Shown in pieces: positions 28,561 through 36,794 of a stretch of 62,505 bases of DNA. The notes under the pieces are model-generated. The model searched no databases. It had not been told where the DNA came from and was given only the letters and a program-made list of their open reading frames with translations. Each line of letters begins with the position of its first letter. Position 1 is the stretch's first letter. Origin of the DNA: Streptosporangium nondiastaticum (lineage in GTDB: Bacteria > Actinomycetota > Actinomycetes > Streptomycetales > Streptomycetaceae). The position numbers were made by a program, and so were the translations under genes. Where the stretch lies: the NCBI RefSeq assembly GCF_003011965.1, contig NZ_PXWG01000030.1:1-62505 (forward strand), read 5' to 3'.

Positions 28561-28679
28561 GGTCGTGCGGGTTCAGATCCGGTCGTGACGGTTCAGTGAG
28601 TCGTACGGGGCCGGGGCCGCCCGCGTTCAACGCCACGGCTACCCATGTTCAAGGCCACGGCCACCCGCGTTCGAAGGCG
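28561..28679 (+). repeat. GTTCA direct repeats between the Rieske and HipA-like genes
   Basis: Two adjacent 20-base units (28561-28580 and 28581-28600) share GGTCGTG and GGTTCAG. Further down, 22-base units at 28625-28646 and 28647-28668 and a partial third at 28669 share GTTCAA.GCCACGGC.ACCC. They divide into 11-base steps, resembling the 11-base direct-repeat PHO boxes bound by PhoP and the related AfsR sites. They end 16 bases before a -10 box. Confidence 0.65.
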
Positions 28680-28695
28680 CGCGGAAGTCCCCCAG

Positions 28696-28701
28696 TAGCC
28701 T
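28696..28701 (+). promoter_or_regulatory. -10 box of the HipA-like gene (leaderless)
   Basis: TAGCCT lies six bases before the ATG at 28708, with no ribosome binding site and no -35 box. The GTTCA repeats upstream could replace the -35 through a bound activator. Confidence 0.5.
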
Positions 28702-28707
28702 GGGGCA

Positions 28708-29532
28708 ATGCTCCCCGAAGTCACAGCCGTCCGATACGTCACGCCCTTGCGTGAGGGCGGCTCGCTCCCCGGCATCGTCGAAGCCGACGACCTGGGCACG
28801 TACGTCATGAAGTTCACCGGTGCCGGCCAGGGCCGCAAGACGCTGGTCGCCGAGGTCATCTGCGGGCAGCTGGGCCGCGCGCTCGGCCTGCGCGTGCCCG
28901 ACCTGGCCCGCATCCAGCTCGACCCGGTCATCGGCCGCGGCGAGCCGGACCAGGAGGTGCAGGGGCTGCTGAAGGCCAGCGGCGGGCTCAACCTCGCCAT
29001 GGACTTCCTGCCCGGCGCCCTCGGCTTCGACCCGCTCGCCTTCGAGGTCTCCGCGGCCGAGGCAGGCCGCGTGATCTGGTTCGACGCGCTCATCAACAAC
29101 GTCGACCGCTCCTGGCGCAACCCGAACCTGCTCGTGTGGCACGGCGAGCTGTGGCTCATCGACCACGGCGCCACCATGATCTGGCACCACAACTGGCCGG
29201 GCGCCGCCGCGGCCGCGGGCAAGCCCTACGACGCCTCCGACCACGTCCTCGCGACCTTCGGCCCCGACCTCGCCGCGGCCGCGGCCGAGCTCGCGCCGCG
29301 CGTCACCGAGGACCTGCTCACCGAGGTGGCCGCCGACGTGCCCGACGAGTGGCTCGCGGACGAGCCGGGCTTCGACGGCCCCGACGCGGTGCGCCGCCGC
29401 TACGTCGAGGTGCTGCTGGAGCGGGCGCGGAGCATCGGCGACCGGATCACGGTCGGCGAACGCAGCAAGGACAAGCCCTCGCAGGCGCCGGAGTGGGTGC
29501 GTGTCAGGCTCGACGGAAGGGCCGGGAAGTGA
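28708..29532 (+). CDS. HipA family kinase
   Basis: A 274-residue protein with a minimal HipA-like kinase fold. A nucleotide lysine lies in YVMKFTGAGQG (~residue 34), the catalytic aspartate is D133 in NNVDR with N138/N140 in RNPN, and the metal aspartate is D152 in LIDHG. HipA toxins phosphorylate glutamyl-tRNA synthetase, but this group has no HipB antitoxin partner and the substrate is unknown. Its stop overlaps the DUF3037 start (GTGA), making a coupled two-gene unit. Translation probably starts from a leaderless mRNA. Confidence 0.87.
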   Translation: MLPEVTAVRYVTPLREGGSLPGIVEADDLGTYVMKFTGAGQGRKTLVAEVICGQLGRALGLRVPDLARIQLDPVIGRGEPDQEVQGLLKASGGLNLAMDFLPGALGFDPLAFEVSAAEAGRVIWFDALINNVDRSWRNPNLLVWHGELWLIDHGATMIWHHNWPGAAAAAGKPYDASDHVLATFGPDLAAAAAELAPRVTEDLLTEVAADVPDEWLADEPGFDGPDAVRRRYVEVLLERARSIGDRITVGERSKDKPSQAPEWVRVRLDGRAGK

Positions 29533-29924
29533 CCGGGCGCCACAACGGACGCGATGTTTTCGAGTACGCACTGCTGCGGGTCGTCCCCCGCGTCGAGCGC
29601 GGTGAGCAGATCAACGCCGGGGTCGTCGTCTACTGCCAGGCGAAGGGGTACGTGGCCGCCCGCGTCCACCTCGACGAGGCGCGGCTGCTGGCCCTCGACC
29701 CGACCGCGGACGTGGCGGGCGTACGGGCCGCGCTGTGCGCCGTCGAGGGCGTGTGCCTCGGCGGGGAGCGGGCCGGCCAGGCCGCCGGGGACGATCCCGG
29801 CCGCCGCTTCCGCTGGCTGATCGCCCCCCGCAGCACGGTCGTCCAGCCCGGCCCCGTGCACGCCGGCCTGACGGCCGATCCGGAGGCCGAGCCCGAGCGG
29901 CTGCTGGACCTGCTGGTGCGCTGA
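29529..29924 (+). CDS. DUF3037 domain protein
   Basis: A 131-residue protein covered by DUF3037: FEYALLRVVPRVERGEQINAGVVVYC near the N-terminus, then ARVHLDEARLLAL, and a C-terminal GRRFRWLIAPRSTVVQPGPVHAGLT. No catalytic motif is evident. The GTG start overlaps the kinase stop by four bases. DUF3037 proteins often accompany HipA-like kinases, so this one may be the kinase's substrate, regulator or antitoxin; that is unproven. Confidence 0.87.
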   Translation: MTGRHNGRDVFEYALLRVVPRVERGEQINAGVVVYCQAKGYVAARVHLDEARLLALDPTADVAGVRAALCAVEGVCLGGERAGQAAGDDPGRRFRWLIAPRSTVVQPGPVHAGLTADPEAEPERLLDLLVR

Positions 29925-30003
29925 GCGGCCGCCCCGGCCGGACCGCCCGGCCGGAGCGCCCGGACCTGCGGCGCCGGGGGCGCACGCGGCGCGCGGGAAG
30001 GCG

Positions 30004-30032
30004 TTGACAGCGGGTGGCGGGGCTTCTAGCGT
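30004..30032 (+). promoter_or_regulatory. Consensus housekeeping promoter for the dehydrogenase pair
   Basis: TTGACA (30004-30009), a 17-base spacer and TAGCGT (30027-30032) match the Streptomyces vegetative promoter consensus. Transcription would start near 30039, leaving an ~80-base leader before the first dehydrogenase gene. Confidence 0.75.
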
Positions 30033-30120
30033 CTGATCCGCCGAAGCTACTAAGCGGTTGCTCACCTGTCCGGCCGGCGGCCGGGCGGGCGGGCCGCCTT
30101 CGAGGTGAGGAGATCCCCGT

Positions 30121-30882
30121 ATGCCTGAGCCCGAGCAGCGCGTGGCCGTCGTGACGGGCGCGGCCCGCGGCATCGGCGCCGAGACCGCCGTGCGCCTGGC
30201 GCGGGAAGGCCGCGCCGTCGCCGTCCTCGACCTCGACGAGGAGGCCTGCGCGGGCACCGTCGAGCGGATCGCGGCGGAGGGCGGCAGGGCGCTGGCCGTC
30301 GGCTGCGACGTCACCGACGCCGCTCAGGTGGACGCCGCCGTCACCCGGATCGCCGCCGGGCTGGGCGCGCCGCTCATCCTCGTCAACAACGCGGGCGTGA
30401 CCCGTGACAACCTGCTGTTCAAGATGGACGAGAGCGACTGGGACACCGTCATGAACGTGCACCTGCGGGGCGCGTTCCTGATGTCGCGCGCCTGCCAGAA
30501 GCACATGGTGGACGCGGGCTTCGGCCGCATCGTCAACCTCTCCAGCAGCTCCGCCCTCGGCAACCGCGGCCAGGCCAACTACGCCGCCGCCAAGGCCGGC
30601 GTCCAGGGCTTCACGAAGTCCCTCGCCAAGGAGCTCGGCAAGTTCGGCATCACGGCCAACTCCGTCGCCCCCGGGTTCATCGCCACCGACATGACGGCCG
30701 CCACCGCGGAGCGCCTCGGCATGGGCTTCGAGGACTTCAAGGCGGCCGCGGCGACCCAGATCCCGGTGCAGCGCGTGGGCGAGCCCGAGGACATCGCCAA
30801 CGCCGTCGCCTTCTTCACCGGCGAGCAGGCGGGCTTCGTCTCGGGCCAGGTCCTGTACGTGGCCGGCGGACCGCTCAACTGA
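30121..30882 (+). CDS. fabG: FabG-like 3-oxoacyl-ACP reductase (short-chain dehydrogenase)
   Basis: A 253-residue classical short-chain dehydrogenase. The NAD(P) motif TGAARGIG is at 12-19, NNAG at ~89, and the catalytic triad is S141, Y154 and K158 (NYAAAK). A C-terminal GQVLYVAGGP segment follows. It most resembles FabG-type beta-ketoacyl reductases that use NADPH, but may act outside primary fatty acid synthesis. ATG at 30121 follows a GGTGAGGAG element. A second dehydrogenase follows 14 bases later. Confidence 0.9.
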   Translation: MPEPEQRVAVVTGAARGIGAETAVRLAREGRAVAVLDLDEEACAGTVERIAAEGGRALAVGCDVTDAAQVDAAVTRIAAGLGAPLILVNNAGVTRDNLLFKMDESDWDTVMNVHLRGAFLMSRACQKHMVDAGFGRIVNLSSSSALGNRGQANYAAAKAGVQGFTKSLAKELGKFGITANSVAPGFIATDMTAATAERLGMGFEDFKAAAATQIPVQRVGEPEDIANAVAFFTGEQAGFVSGQVLYVAGGPLN

Positions 30883-30896
30883 CAGGAAGCACGGAG

Positions 30897-31673
30897 ATGA
30901 CCGCAGCACAGCAAGAGCAGGAGCAGCAGGAGGGCACCGGCAGGGTCGCCCTCGTCACCGGCGCCAGCCGCGGCATCGGCTACGGCATCGCGCAGGCGCT
31001 CGTCGCCCGCGGTGACCGCGTCGTGATCACCGGCCGCAACGAGGACTCCCTCAAGGACGCCGTCGAGTCGCTCGGCGCCGGCCGGGCGATCGGCATCGCG
31101 GGCAAGGCCCACGACGAGGCCCACCAGGCCTCCGCCGTCGAGCACGCCATGGAGGTGTTCGGGCGCATCGACTACCTGGTCAACAACGCCGGGACGAACC
31201 CCGTCTTCGGCCCGATGGCCGAGCTCGACCTGGGAGTCGCCCGCAAGGTCTTCGAGACCAACGTGATCTCCGCCCTCGGCTTCGCCCAGCAGACGTGGCG
31301 GGCCTGGCAGAAGGACAACGGCGGGGCGATCGTCAACATCGCGTCGGTCGCCGGGATCTCCGCCTCCCCGTTCGTCGGGGCGTACGGCATGAGCAAGGCG
31401 GCGATGGTCAACCTCACGCTGCAGCTCGCGCACGAGTTCGCCCCGGGGGTGCGCGTCAACTCCATCGCGCCGGCCGTCGTCAAGACCAAGTTCGCCGCCG
31501 CCCTCTACGAGGGACGCGAGGAGGAGGTCGTGGCCTCGTACCCGCTCGGCCGCCTCGGGGTCCCCGAGGACATCGGCGGAGCGGCCGCGTTCCTGCTCTC
31601 GGACGCCGCCGCGTGGATCACCGGGCAGACCCTCGTCGTGGACGGCGGGATCTTCCTCAACGCGGGGTTCTGA
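30897..31673 (+). CDS. Short-chain dehydrogenase/reductase
   Basis: A 258-residue SDR with TGASRGIG near residue 20, NNAGTNP at ~98 and the catalytic Y163-x3-K167 (YGMSKAA). It shares only the general SDR fold with the upstream enzyme. The FabG and this SDR form a short operon from the consensus promoter and may act in sequence on acyl or alcohol substrates; the substrate is unknown. ATG at 30897 with a GGAAG/GGAG element upstream. Confidence 0.9.
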   Translation: MTAAQQEQEQQEGTGRVALVTGASRGIGYGIAQALVARGDRVVITGRNEDSLKDAVESLGAGRAIGIAGKAHDEAHQASAVEHAMEVFGRIDYLVNNAGTNPVFGPMAELDLGVARKVFETNVISALGFAQQTWRAWQKDNGGAIVNIASVAGISASPFVGAYGMSKAAMVNLTLQLAHEFAPGVRVNSIAPAVVKTKFAAALYEGREEEVVASYPLGRLGVPEDIGGAAAFLLSDAAAWITGQTLVVDGGIFLNAGF

Positions 31674-31782
31674 GCGGTTCCGCGCCCGGGGGGCGGGGGC
31701 CGGGCGGCCTCGGGTCGGCCGTTGTCAGTGGCCACCGGTAAGTTCTCGGGCGAGAACGGAACGAACCCCGGAGGTTGTTGAC

Positions 31783-32481
31783 GTGACCGTCACCGACGTG
31801 CTGCCCGAGTCCTGGCACGGTGTCCTCGGCGAAGAGCTGGACAAGCCCTACTTCAAGGAGCTCACCGAGTTCGTGGAGGAGGAGCGGACGAAGGCTCCGG
31901 TGTACCCGCCGCGAGGGGAGGTCTTCGCCGCACTTGAGGCCACTCCCTACGAGCGCGTGAAGGTCCTCATCCTCGGTCAGGACCCGTACCACGGCCCGGG
32001 CCAGGGCCACGGCCTGTCCTTCTCGGTCCGGCCCGGTGTGAAGACCCCGCCCTCCCTGCGCAACATCTACAAGGAGATGCGCGAGGAGCTCGGCTACGAC
32101 GTCCCGGACAACGGCTTCCTCCAGCCGTGGGCCGAGCAGGGCGTCCTGCTGCTCAACGCCGTGCTGACGGTCCGCGGCGGGGAGCCCAACTCCCACAAGG
32201 GCAAGGGCTGGGAGAAGTTCACCGACGCGGTCATCCGCGCCGTGGCGTCCCGGCCCGACCCTGCCGTCTTCGTGCTCTGGGGCAACTACGCCCAGAAGAA
32301 GCTGCCGCTGATCGACGAGTCCCGGCACGTCGTCGTCAAGGGCGCCCACCCCTCGCCGCTGTCGGCGAAGAAGTTCTTCGGCAGCCGCCCGTTCACCCAG
32401 ATCAATGAGGCCGTCGCGGCCCAGGGCCACGAGCCCATCGACTGGCGGATCCCGGACCTGGCGGCCGTGCCGGCCGTCTGA
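31783..32481 (+). CDS. ung: Uracil-DNA glycosylase
   Basis: A 232-residue family 1 uracil-DNA glycosylase that removes uracil from DNA in base excision repair. The catalytic water-activating D67 lies in LGQDPYHGPGQ, LLLNAVLTV is in the core, and the minor-groove histidine H189 is in GAHPSPLS. Full family length. GTG at 31783 with GGAGG eleven bases upstream. Confidence 0.97.
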   Translation: MTVTDVLPESWHGVLGEELDKPYFKELTEFVEEERTKAPVYPPRGEVFAALEATPYERVKVLILGQDPYHGPGQGHGLSFSVRPGVKTPPSLRNIYKEMREELGYDVPDNGFLQPWAEQGVLLLNAVLTVRGGEPNSHKGKGWEKFTDAVIRAVASRPDPAVFVLWGNYAQKKLPLIDESRHVVVKGAHPSPLSAKKFFGSRPFTQINEAVAAQGHEPIDWRIPDLAAVPAV

Positions 32482-32530
32482 CCGGAACCCGGACCGGCCG
32501 GGGCCCGCGGGGCGGCGTCGTGCCCGCCGG

Positions 32531-32600
32531 CCCTGGTCCCGGCCTGATCCCGGCCTCGGCCGGCCTGGTCCCGGCCCCGGTCCTGATCCCGGCCCCGGTC
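32531..32600. repeat. Short degenerate tandem repeat
   Basis: Several imperfect copies of CTGRTCCCGGCC lie between the ung stop and the stop of the convergent lipoprotein gene. No coding role is apparent. The repeat could form a bidirectional terminator structure. Confidence 0.5.
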
Positions 32601-32620
32601 CGCCGTGCCGCGGCGGGCCG

Positions 32621-33322
32621 TCAGTGCCCGTACACCGAGTCGCAGATCCGCGAGGCGTCGCCGCCCTGCTGCCAGCGTCCGTGCTGCCGGCCCATGGCGC
32701 AGACGTTGTTGTTGCGGGCCCGGGGCGCGGGCGCCGGCGGCGGCGCCTGTGCGGGCGGTGGAGCCTGCGCGGGCGGCGGGGCCTCCTGGCGGGATTCGGA
32801 CGCGGGCGGGGAGTCGGCGGTGTGCTGCTCCGGTGGCGGGGCGGGCACCTCGCTCCGCGGGAAGGACGGGGTGAGCTCCGGGGACGCGGGCCGGTCCGGC
32901 GAGGCCCACGAGCGGCCCGCCCTCCGGGGCGGCTGCGAGAGCCGCGGGGAGCCGGATGAGTGCGACGGCTCCGCTTCGTCGTCGGACGGTCCGGGAGGAT
33001 CGTCGAAGCCGTGGGGATCCGTGGGGTCCCGGCGCTCGCGGAAACCGGCGCCGCCGGAAGGGCTGAGCGCGCCCTCGGGCCCCGAGGCGCCGCCGGCCGT
33101 GGCGGCCTTCGGGCCCTGCGCGGGCTCCGGCGGGGCGCCCGAGCCGTCCGGGCCGATGGTGATCAGACCCTCGCGGGCCGGGCCCGGTGCGAGATCGCCC
33201 GGCCGGGAGTGGCCCGGCGGGCGGGGCGGGGAGTGGGAGGTGGGCGGCTGGGGGACGGACACGCAGCCGGCGGCCGCCATCGCCACCGCCGCCATGACCG
33301 TTACTGCAGGCAGTCGATGCAC
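32621..33322 (-). CDS. Hypothetical proline-rich lipoprotein
   Basis: A 233-residue predicted secreted lipoprotein. A signal peptide ends in AAAGC with the lipidated cysteine at residue 20. A long Pro/Ser/Gly/Glu-rich disordered region (~25-190) contains APPPAQ repeats. The C-terminal ~35 residues hold two cysteines (CAMGRQHGRWQQGG and ICDSVYGH) that may form a disulfide. Function unknown. The start is GTG at 33322 with only a weak ribosome binding site. Confidence 0.72.
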   Translation of the reverse strand: MHRLPAVTVMAAVAMAAAGCVSVPQPPTSHSPPRPPGHSRPGDLAPGPAREGLITIGPDGSGAPPEPAQGPKAATAGGASGPEGALSPSGGAGFRERRDPTDPHGFDDPPGPSDDEAEPSHSSGSPRLSQPPRRAGRSWASPDRPASPELTPSFPRSEVPAPPPEQHTADSPPASESRQEAPPPAQAPPPAQAPPPAPAPRARNNNVCAMGRQHGRWQQGGDASRICDSVYGH

Positions 33323-33400
33323 TCGCTCAACTCTGCTGTGCGGCTGTCCGCGTTGGGAATTACCCGCACGGGTGATGTGCGATCAGGCGTGCGGCGCCGC

Positions 33401-33910
33401 TCAGGCCCCCGTCGCGCCGTCGATCCGCTCCCGGATGAGGTCGGCGTGGCCGTTGTGGCGCGCGTACTCCTCGATCATGTGGAGGTAGATCCACCGGAGG
33501 TCGAACTCCTTCTTGCGGTGCGCGGCGAAGCCGAGGTCGTCCAGCGACCGTCCGCGCGCCGCGTCCCGGGCCGCGGCGATCTCCGCCTGCCAGGTGGCGT
33601 ACGCCTCCTCCCAGCTGTCCGCCGCGGTGACGTTGATGTCCCTGTCCAGGTCCTCGTCGCTGTAGTAGATCGGCGGGGCGTCCTCGCGGGCGAGGCAGCG
33701 GCGGAACCAGCTGCGCTCGACCTCGGCCATGTGCCGGACGAGGCCCATGAGGGTCAGCGTCGACGGGGGCACGGAGGCTTCCCGCAGTTGCTCCTCGTCC
33801 AGACCCGCGACCTTCTGAGCCAGCGTGGCGCGGTGGAAGTCGAGCCAGCCTTCCAGGGCGGTGCGCTCGTCGGAGATGGTGGCGGGCATGCGGCGTTCAG
33901 TGGTGGTCAT
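33401..33910 (-). CDS. DinB/DUF664 family protein
   Basis: A 169-residue four-helix-bundle protein. The candidate metal-site histidines are in LVRHMAEVERSWF and in EYARHNGHADLIRE near the end, matching the DinB/DUF664 pattern. Some relatives use mycothiol as a cosubstrate. The ATG at 33910 has GGGAGG nine bases upstream; an ATG at 33919 overlaps the TetR stop (ATGA) and is the alternative. It is coupled to the tetR gene. Confidence 0.87.
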   Translation of the reverse strand: MTTTERRMPATISDERTALEGWLDFHRATLAQKVAGLDEEQLREASVPPSTLTLMGLVRHMAEVERSWFRRCLAREDAPPIYYSDEDLDRDINVTAADSWEEAYATWQAEIAAARDAARGRSLDDLGFAAHRKKEFDLRWIYLHMIEEYARHNGHADLIRERIDGATGA

Positions 33911-33915
33911 GGCGG

Positions 33916-34584
33916 TCATCCTCCCGTCCGGCCGCTGTCCTGGCCACGGGTTTTCCCGCCCCCGGAAGGCCCCGCGAGCATGCCGCGCAGCAGCTCGCCG
34001 ACGCTCTCCCGCAGCTCCTCCCTGGCGGGCGCGCGGTCGTGGTACGGCCCCGCCGTGCAGGTGAACAGCACGCCGTCGGACCACGCGCCGAGCGACAGCG
34101 CGTGCCGCTGCGGCTCGGTGGACCCGGCCGCGGCCATCAGCTCCGCCATCAGGTCGCGGAAGCCCTGCCCCGCCGCGTCGTAGATCGCCCGCAGCTCCGG
34201 CCGCCGCGAGGCCTCCAGGGCCAGTTCGAAGCGTGCGACGGTGTGCTCCCGCCGGCGGACGACGAGCCGGTGCAGCACGGTCGCGATCGCGTCCGCCAGC
34301 GCGTCGAGGCCTTCCGGCGGGCCGGGGAACTCCGCCGGGGTGACGACCTCCGCGTCGCGCCGGGCGAGCTGCCGCACCGCCAGCTCCAGCAGCGCGAGGC
34401 GGGTGCGGGCGTGGTTGGAGGTCGAGCCGGGCGGCAGCCCCGCCGCCTCGTCCACCGCCCGGTGCGTCAGCCCGCGCATGCCGCGCTCGGCGATCAGGGC
34501 GAGGGCCGTGTCGGCGATGAGGGTGGTGCGGGGCGAGGGGACCGGCGCGGAGGGCTTCTCAGCGGAGGGCTTCTCAAGGGACAT
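33916..34584 (-). CDS. TetR family transcriptional regulator
   Basis: A 222-residue repressor. The N-terminal helix-turn-helix lies at ~20-70 (ADTALALIAERGMRGLTHRAVDEAAGL). The C-terminal ligand domain (~85-205) resembles the PaaX/TetR_C group found in Streptomyces oxidoreductase regulators. ATG at 34584. It is divergent from an FAD monooxygenase across three ACTAC-N4-GTAGT palindromes, which are its probable operators, so it likely represses both directions. Confidence 0.88.
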   Translation of the reverse strand: MSLEKPSAEKPSAPVPSPRTTLIADTALALIAERGMRGLTHRAVDEAAGLPPGSTSNHARTRLALLELAVRQLARRDAEVVTPAEFPGPPEGLDALADAIATVLHRLVVRRREHTVARFELALEASRRPELRAIYDAAGQGFRDLMAELMAAAGSTEPQRHALSLGAWSDGVLFTCTAGPYHDRAPAREELRESVGELLRGMLAGPSGGGKTRGQDSGRTGG

Positions 34585-34604
34585 GATCCCCAACCTACCC
34601 CCTT

Positions 34605-34668
34605 CACTACAGAAGTAGTGCGGCATCACTACGGCCGTAGTAGCCTGGAGTTACTACACCCGTAGTAA
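34605..34668. promoter_or_regulatory. Three TetR operator palindromes
   Basis: Three inverted repeats of the same design: CACTAC-AGAA-GTAGTG (34605-34620), ACTAC-GGCC-GTAGT (34628-34641) and TTACTAC-ACCC-GTAGTAA (34651-34668). Their centres are about 22 and 25 bases apart. They fill the gap between the tetR and FAD monooxygenase starts. Confidence 0.85.
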
Positions 34669-34683
34669 CCGGGAGGGAAAACC

Positions 34684-35892
34684 ATGCCAGCACCGCGCGC
34701 AGTCGTCATCGGCGGCGGAATCGGCGGCCTCACCGCCGCTGCCGCCCTGCACCACCAGGGCTGGACCGTCACCGTCCTCGAACGCGCCGCCGCACTCGAA
34801 CCCGCCGGCGCCGGCATCGCCCTCGCCGCCAACGCCCTGCGCGCCCTCGACACCTTCGGCGCCGGCGACGCCGTCCGCGCCCTGTCCGGCTGGCAGGCCG
34901 ACGGCGGGCTGCGCCTGCCGAGCGGCCGCTGGCTCTCCCGTACGAGCAACGAGGCGGCGGCCCGGCGCTTCGGCGGCCCGGTCGTCGTCGCCCACCGCGC
35001 CGACCTCGTCGCCGTCCTCGCCTCACGCCTCCCCGAGGGCGCCGTCCGCACCGGCAGCCCCGCCGTGCTCGCCGACCCCGGCGGGCCCGGCCGCCCCGCC
35101 CGCGTGACCACCCCCGGCGGAGAGCTCGAAGCCGACCTCGTCGTCGCGGCCGACGGCATCCACTCGGCGACCCGCGCCCTCCTCTTCCCCGGCCACCCCG
35201 GCCCCGTCTACGCCGGGTTCACGGTCTGGCGCGTCGTCGTGCCCCGCCCCGCCGAGCCCTTCCCCGCCCACGAGACCTGGGGGCGCGGCATGATCTGGGG
35301 CACCATCCCGCTGCACGACGGCCGCGTCTACGCCTACGCCCAGGCCAACGCCCCCGCCGGAGGCCGGTCGCCCGACGGCGAGCTCAACGAGCTGCGCCGC
35401 CGCTACGGCGGCTGGCACCACCCCGTCCCCGCGATCCTCGCCGCCGCCGACCCCGCCGCCGTCCTGCGCAACGACGTCCACCACGCCACCACGCCGCTGC
35501 CCGCCCACCACCGCGGACGGGTCGTCCTGCTCGGCGACGCCGCCCACCCCATGACCCCCAACCTCGGCCAGGGCGGCTGCCAGGCCATCGAGGACGGCGC
35601 CGTCCTCGGCCTCCTCCTCGCCGGCGCCGGCGACCTCGGCCGCGCCCTGCCCGCCTACACCGCCCAGCGCCTCCCGCGGACCACGGAGGTCGTCCGCCGT
35701 TCCGCCCGGATCGGCCGGCTCGTCTCCCTCTCCGCCCCTCCGGCCGTGGCCCTGCGCACCGCCGCCCTCGGCGCCGCCAACCTCTTCGGGCCCCGTGTCG
35801 TCCTCCGCAGCCATGACGGCATAGCGGACTGGCACCCTCCCGTACACCCGTATGCTTCCCAAACGAAGGCACGCACCAGGGAGGCGCTGTGA
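34684..35892 (+). CDS. FAD-dependent monooxygenase
   Basis: A 402-residue group A flavin monooxygenase. The FAD dinucleotide motif GGGIGG is at 10-15, the DG motif at ~157-160 (AADGIHSATR), and the GD motif at ~288 (LLGDAAHPMTPNLGQGG). It would hydroxylate an aromatic or similar small molecule with NAD(P)H and oxygen; the substrate is unknown. ATG at 34684 has GGGAGG upstream. The stop overlaps the Gfo/Idh gene (GTGA). It is probably induced when the TetR protein binds its ligand, as in xenobiotic or antibiotic-inactivating pathways. Confidence 0.9.
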   Translation: MPAPRAVVIGGGIGGLTAAAALHHQGWTVTVLERAAALEPAGAGIALAANALRALDTFGAGDAVRALSGWQADGGLRLPSGRWLSRTSNEAAARRFGGPVVVAHRADLVAVLASRLPEGAVRTGSPAVLADPGGPGRPARVTTPGGELEADLVVAADGIHSATRALLFPGHPGPVYAGFTVWRVVVPRPAEPFPAHETWGRGMIWGTIPLHDGRVYAYAQANAPAGGRSPDGELNELRRRYGGWHHPVPAILAAADPAAVLRNDVHHATTPLPAHHRGRVVLLGDAAHPMTPNLGQGGCQAIEDGAVLGLLLAGAGDLGRALPAYTAQRLPRTTEVVRRSARIGRLVSLSAPPAVALRTAALGAANLFGPRVVLRSHDGIADWHPPVHPYASQTKARTREAL

Positions 35893-36794
35893 AGGTCGGC
35901 TGCATCGGGCTCGGAGACATCGCGCAGAAGGCGTACCTTCCGGTGCTGGCGGCACAGCCAGGGCTCGAACTCCACCTCCACTCCCGCACCGCCGCCACCG
36001 TCCGGCGCGTCGCCGGCACCCACCGCATCCCGGACGCGCAGTGCCACACCGAGCTGGACTCGCTCCTCGCGGCCGGCCTCGACGCGGCCTTCGTCCACGC
36101 GTCGACCGCGGCCGACCCCGAGCTCGTCACCCGCCTCCTCGAAGCGGACGTCCCGGTCTACGTGGACAAGCCCCTGGCCTACGACCTCGCCGCGAGCGAG
36201 CGGCTCGCCGGGCTCGCCCGGGACCGCGGCGTCAGCCTGGCCGTCGGCTTCAACCGCCGCTTCGCGCCCTCCTACACCCAGTGCCTCGACCACCCGCGCG
36301 ACCTGATCCTGATGCAGAAGAACCGCATCGGGCTCCCCGAGGACCCGCGCACGCTGGTGCTCGACGACTTCATCCACGTCGTCGACACCCTCCGCTTCCT
36401 CGTCCCCGGGACCGTCGACCACGTGGACGTCCGCGCCCGGGTCCGCGACGGCCTGCTGCACCACGTCGTGCTCCAGCTCTCCGGCGACGGCTTCACGGCC
36501 ATCGGCACCATGAACCGGATGAGCGGCTCCGCCGAGGAGGTCCTGGAGGTCTCCGGGCAGGACACCAAGCGGCAGGTGATCAACCTCGCCGAGGTCATCG
36601 ACCACAAGGGGCAGCCCAGCATCCGCCGCCGCGGCGACTGGGTGCCCGTCTCCCGCCAGCGCGGCATCGAGCAGGCCGTCCTCGCCTTCCTCGATGCCGT
36701 ACGGGCGGGCAAGCACCTCGACGCCGAGGACGCGCTGCGCACCCACGAGCTGTGCGAACGCGTCGTCAGGGACGCGCAGGCCCAGGCTTCCTGA
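35889..36794 (+). CDS. Gfo/Idh/MocA family oxidoreductase
   Basis: A 301-residue dehydrogenase. An N-terminal Rossmann fold (GCIGLGDIAQKAYLPVL at 4-20) is followed by the EKP-like motif as VDKPLAYD (~96) and a C-terminal alpha/beta domain. Sugars, inositols or related polyols are the usual substrates. It overlaps the monooxygenase gene by four bases, so the two are probably co-induced. Its last 29 bases overlap the 3' end of lnt on the other strand. Confidence 0.9.
   Translation: MKVGCIGLGDIAQKAYLPVLAAQPGLELHLHSRTAATVRRVAGTHRIPDAQCHTELDSLLAAGLDAAFVHASTAADPELVTRLLEADVPVYVDKPLAYDLAASERLAGLARDRGVSLAVGFNRRFAPSYTQCLDHPRDLILMQKNRIGLPEDPRTLVLDDFIHVVDTLRFLVPGTVDHVDVRARVRDGLLHHVVLQLSGDGFTAIGTMNRMSGSAEEVLEVSGQDTKRQVINLAEVIDHKGQPSIRRRGDWVPVSRQRGIEQAVLAFLDAVRAGKHLDAEDALRTHELCERVVRDAQAQAS

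Noticed and set aside
32520..33488. Plus-strand open frame of 322 codons across the ung-lipoprotein gap
   Set aside because: Mostly antisense to the lipoprotein, whose signal peptide and lipobox identify the real strand.
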